5,540 nt of DNA from assembly GCA_030052355.1 (NCBI GenBank), contig JASIGS010000017.1, forward strand, positions 1 to 5,540, written 5' to 3'. A program made the position numbers and the translations under genes. Position 1 is the stretch's first letter. Each line of letters starts with the position of its first letter. This DNA is from Streptosporangiaceae bacterium. Lineage in GTDB: Bacteria > Actinomycetota > Actinomycetes > Streptosporangiales > Streptosporangiaceae. The notes beneath the pieces were generated by a model. The model was given only the letters and a program-made list of their open reading frames with translations, was not told the DNA's origin and made no database searches. Positions 3,381 to 5,540 of the stretch are shown in pieces.

Positions 3381-5171
3381 ATGACGTATGCGATCGACAA
3401 CTCCGGTGCGATGATCGACCGCGAGCAGCACCGGAGCGCGGTGCTCGACTCCGAGCACGTCGGCGACATCCGCGGCGCGCTCGGCACGATCCGGCTTGAC
3501 GACGCCGCCGCACGGCGTGGCCGTTCCGCGCACCTCAAGACCTTGCTCGCCATCGTCGGCCCCGGCCTGATCGTCATGGTCGGCGACAACGACGCCGGTG
3601 CGTTCGCCACCTACGGCCAGGCGGGCCAGAACTACGGGACGCACCTGCTGTGGACCCTGCTGCTGCTGGTCCCCGTGCTGTACGTGAACCAGGAGATGGT
3701 GCTGCGGCTTGGCGCCGTGACAGGCGTCGGGCACGCCCGCCTCATCCTGGAGCGGTTCGGCAAGTTCTGGGGCGCGTTCAGTGTCATCGACTTGTTCCTG
3801 CTGAACGCGCTGACGATCGTGACCGAGTTCATCGGGATCACGCTGGCGGCCGGCTACCTGGGGCTGCCGAAGGTCTTGTCGGTGCTGCTGGCCGCCGTGG
3901 TCATCGTGGGCTCAGCGTTCACTGGTAGCTTCCGGCGGTTCGAGCGGATGGCGATGCTGTTCTGCGCGGGCTCGCTGCTGCTGATCCCGCTGTACTTCCT
4001 GGCCCACCCGCGGGTCTCGCAACTGGCCCACGACTTCGTGATCCCGCAGCTTCCCGGCGGTTCCGGGCAGCTCGCGACCGTGATGCTGCTGGTCATCGGC
4101 ATCGTCGGCACGACCGTCGCGCCGTGGCAGCTGTTCTTCCAGCAGAGCTACGTCATCGACAAGCGGATCACGCCGCGGTTCATGCGGTACGAGAAGGCCG
4201 ACCTGTGGATCGGCATCGTCATCGTCGTGATCGGCGGGGCCGCGATCATGGGCGCGACGACCGCCGCCTTCGCAGGTACGCACGGTTTCGGTGAGTTCTC
4301 CAATGCTGCCGGGCTGGCCTACGGGCTGCAGGCCTACGCGGGGAAGGCCGCCGGGGTGATCTTCGCCATCGCGCTGCTCGACGCGTCGATCATCGGCGCG
4401 TTCGCGGTGTCGCTGTCCACGGCCTACGCGATCGGCGACGTGTTCGGCCTCAAGCACTCGCTGCACCGCGGCGTCAAGGGTGCCAAGGGCTTCTACGCGG
4501 TGTACGCCGGGCTGATCGCCGCGGCCGCCGCGATCGTGCTGATCCCCGGTTCGCCGCTCGGGCTGCTGACCGAGGGCGTGCAAACACTGGCCGGCGTGCT
4601 GCTGCCGTCCGCGACGGTGTTCCTGCTGCTGCTGTGCAACGACCGCGAGGTACTCGGTCCGTGGGTCAACGGCCGCAAGACCAACCTGTTCACCGGGTCT
4701 GTGGTGGCCGTGCTGATCTCGCTGTCGGTCATCCTGACGGCGTCCGTGCTGTTCCCCCGCATCAGCTCACGGGGGATAGTCGAGATCATGATCGGCTGTG
4801 CGGGCGGGATGGTCCTGGCCGGTGCCTACCTGGCCGGCCGTCGGCTGGTGCGGGCAACCGCCTCGGAAGCGGGCCCTGTTTCTGCTGGCGCCGTTCCTGC
4901 CGTCGCTGTCGCCGCCGCGGCCGCGGGTGCCACCGGAACCGGCGGCGGCCGCGAGGGTGTCGTTCCCGGCGTGCGGGCCGCCTCCGACCAGGCCGCGCGA
5001 ACGGCCGACCGGGCCGCTCGCGACAGCTGGCGGATGCCGCCGCTGGCGCTGCTCAAGCGCCCGGTCATGTCGACCGGCCGGAAGATCGGCATGAGCGCGA
5101 TGCGGCTCTACCTTGCCGTGGCGATGGTGCTGGTCATCCTCAAGATCGTCGAGCTGGCCGTAGGCCACTAG
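3381..5171 (+). CDS. NRAMP-family divalent metal (probably Mg2+) transporter
   Basis: A 596-residue integral membrane protein with the NRAMP fold, expected to import divalent cations. After a hydrophilic N-terminus (1-50), TM1 carries GPGLIVMVGDNDAGAFATYGQAG (60-82), aligning with the NRAMP DPGNFAT signature. The Asp (D71) is kept but the Asn ligand position is Ala74. TM6 has TTVAPWQLFFQQS (244-256), where the classical MPH reads Ala247-Pro248-Trp249, so the Met ligand is missing. Further hydrophobic segments lie near 88-108, 131-158, 165-182, 188-208, 272-298, 325-352, 371-389, 398-420, 435-457 and 464-486, with a last one at 572-592. Residues about 495-560 form an Ala/Gly-rich hydrophilic stretch that makes the protein longer than usual NRAMPs (about 400-450). 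Loss of Met removes the residue that favours soft transition metals. Together with the upstream M-box this argues for Mg2+. Mn2+ or another ion remains possible. A hairpin follows the stop. Confidence 0.88.
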   Translation: MTYAIDNSGAMIDREQHRSAVLDSEHVGDIRGALGTIRLDDAAARRGRSAHLKTLLAIVGPGLIVMVGDNDAGAFATYGQAGQNYGTHLLWTLLLLVPVLYVNQEMVLRLGAVTGVGHARLILERFGKFWGAFSVIDLFLLNALTIVTEFIGITLAAGYLGLPKVLSVLLAAVVIVGSAFTGSFRRFERMAMLFCAGSLLLIPLYFLAHPRVSQLAHDFVIPQLPGGSGQLATVMLLVIGIVGTTVAPWQLFFQQSYVIDKRITPRFMRYEKADLWIGIVIVVIGGAAIMGATTAAFAGTHGFGEFSNAAGLAYGLQAYAGKAAGVIFAIALLDASIIGAFAVSLSTAYAIGDVFGLKHSLHRGVKGAKGFYAVYAGLIAAAAAIVLIPGSPLGLLTEGVQTLAGVLLPSATVFLLLLCNDREVLGPWVNGRKTNLFTGSVVAVLISLSVILTASVLFPRISSRGIVEIMIGCAGGMVLAGAYLAGRRLVRATASEAGPVSAGAVPAVAVAAAAAGATGTGGGREGVVPGVRAASDQAARTADRAARDSWRMPPLALLKRPVMSTGRKIGMSAMRLYLAVAMVLVILKIVELAVGH

Positions 5172-5199
5172 CGGTTCATCGCCAGCCCGGGCCCTCCGC

Positions 5200-5228
5200 G
5201 CCGCGACACCCTGCCGGCCTGTCGCGGC
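5200..5228 (+). terminator. probable terminator hairpin after the NRAMP gene
   Basis: A perfect 9-bp inverted repeat, GCCGCGACA (5200-5208) and TGTCGCGGC (5220-5228), with an 11-nt loop, begins 28 nt after the transporter stop. There is no U-tract, which is common among actinobacterial terminator hairpins. Position and stability make it the best terminator candidate. Confidence 0.6.
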
Positions 5229-5229
5229 C

Positions 5230-5259
5230 ACGGCTTTGACCGGTGCGGTCTATGGCCGT
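5230..5259 (+). terminator. second two-tier stem-loop after the NRAMP gene
   Basis: ACGGC (5230-5234) pairs with GCCGT (5255-5259). Inside, GACC (5238-5241) pairs with GGTC (5247-5250) around a 5-nt loop, and the structure is followed by TTG. Lying directly after the first hairpin it may be a backup terminator. The two tiers are separated by an internal loop, so it is weaker. Confidence 0.35.
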
Positions 5260-5274
5260 TTGACCTGGTGGATT

Positions 5275-5301
5275 TGCCGACATTGCAGTTAAATGTAGGC
5301 A
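5275..5301. repeat. 27-bp near-perfect palindrome, operator candidate
   Basis: Arms TGCCGACATT (5275-5284) and AATGTAGGCA (5292-5301) are complementary at 9 of 10 positions (mismatch G5279/A5297), separated by GCAGTTA. It lies in the only AT-rich patch between the transporter and the secreted-protein gene, 62 nt before the latter's start. That is a usual place for a regulator-binding site. It does not match the Fur, Zur, IdeR/DtxR or LexA boxes I know. A hairpin in the RNA is an alternative reading. Confidence 0.4.
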
Positions 5302-5351
5302 GTCGCCGTTGCCCGCGCCGTCCGGCTGTGGTGCATTGGCGTCCGCACAGC

Positions 5352-5356
5352 GGGAG
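5352..5356 (+). promoter_or_regulatory. ribosome binding site of the secreted-protein gene
   Basis: GGGAG lies 7 nt before the GTG at 5364 and selects this start. A GTG at 5362 in another frame overlaps it but does not lead into the signal-peptide frame. Confidence 0.6.
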
Positions 5357-5363
5357 CAGCCGT

Positions 5364-5540
5364 GTGAGACGTCGTCAATCGGTCGTCGGCGCTCTGATTA
5401 CCCTGCTGAGCGCGATCGCATTGGCTGGCGGCGGTGCCATAACGGCATCGGCCGCAACCGCCGCCGTTACCTGCCCGACCGTCGACCAGACGACCGGCGC
5501 GGTAACTCCCGCACCGTCGCCTGGCGTCGACTGGAGCGGC
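5364..5540 (+). CDS. secreted protein with N-terminal signal peptide (cut by window edge)
   Basis: The first 59 codons of an exported protein. The start is GTG at 5364, chosen because of the GGGAG 7 nt upstream and because the signal peptide follows at once. The N-terminus is basic (RRRQ, residues 2-5), followed by a hydrophobic core SVVGALITLLSAIALAGGGA (6-25). An Ala-rich AxA-type cleavage region, ITASAATAA, lies at about 26-34. The mature part begins near VTCPTVDQTTGAVTPAPSPG and ends in VDWSG at the window edge, with one Cys (residue 37). The twin arginines do not form a clear Tat motif, so Sec export is more likely. There is no lipobox, so it is not a lipoprotein. What the mature protein does cannot be told from this piece. 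A repeat-rich extracellular protein is only a guess. It is separated from the transporter by two hairpins and is probably its own transcription unit. Confidence 0.75.
   Translation, partial: MRRRQSVVGALITLLSAIALAGGGAITASAATAAVTCPTVDQTTGAVTPAPSPGVDWSG

Noticed and set aside
2720..3610. Minus-strand ORF of 296 codons across the transporter leader
   Set aside because: It runs antisense through the M-box, the leader and the transporter start, with Ser/Arg-rich composition and no recognisable motif.
3912..4583. Minus-strand ORF of 223 codons antisense to the NRAMP gene
   Set aside because: It is full of Arg, Asp, His and Gln, typical of the complement of a hydrophobic membrane-protein gene.
4634..5239. 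Plus-strand ORF of 201 codons at the end of the NRAMP gene
   Set aside because: It is an Arg/Pro/Gly-rich shadow frame lying within the transporter and its terminator.
5260..5301. Promoter with TTGACC (5260-5265) and TTAAAT (5289-5294) for the secreted-protein gene
   Set aside because: The 23-nt spacing is too long for a standard promoter, and no better -10 was found at 16-19 nt.
5364..5540. Pentapeptide-repeat or other named family for the secreted protein
   Set aside because: Only the signal peptide and a short Thr/Pro-rich stretch are visible. The ending VDWSG is not enough to assign a family.

Overview
This window is GC-rich throughout, with strong G/C bias at third codon positions, GTG starts used alongside ATG, and 4-nt GTGA gene overlaps. 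Together with the gene families present, this points to a chromosome of a high-GC Actinomycetota bacterium. The genus cannot be fixed from the sequence alone. No mobile element, tRNA, rRNA or CRISPR array was seen.

Layout. Positions 1-359 (minus) hold the N-terminal part of a C5-cytosine DNA methyltransferase that runs off the left edge. It faces away from an ECF sigma factor with a C-terminal SnoaL-like domain (416-1372, plus). The 56-bp gap between them carries two back-to-back TAnnnT -10 elements. Each lies exactly 7 nt from an ATG, an arrangement typical of leaderless transcription in actinobacteria. On the methyltransferase side that ATG opens a 9-residue mini-ORF whose stop overlaps the GTG start of the enzyme. 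Converging on the sigma gene is a two-gene minus-strand operon (2793-1385): a cytoplasmic Asp-box/BNR beta-propeller protein, then a MoaD/ThiS-type beta-grasp protein ending in Gly-Gly, joined by a GTGA overlap.

The most informative part is 2903-5171. A plausible promoter leads into a 157-nt M-box (ykoK-type, Mg2+-sensing) riboswitch. After it comes a long leader with a 23-codon ORF preceded by a strong Shine-Dalgarno (SD), a cUUCGg hairpin and potential anti-SD pairings. The leader ends at a 596-residue NRAMP-family transporter. The transporter lacks the usual DPGN (here DAGA) and Met-Pro-His (here Ala-Pro-Trp) metal-binding signatures. The riboswitch class and the loss of the Met ligand both suggest Mg2+ (or another hard divalent ion) as substrate, rather than the classical Mn2+/Fe2+.

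After the transporter come a 9-bp GC-rich hairpin, probably a terminator, a second stem-loop, and a 27-bp near-perfect palindrome in an AT-rich patch. The window ends inside a new gene (5364 onward, plus) that starts with a clear signal peptide and encodes a secreted protein of unknown function.
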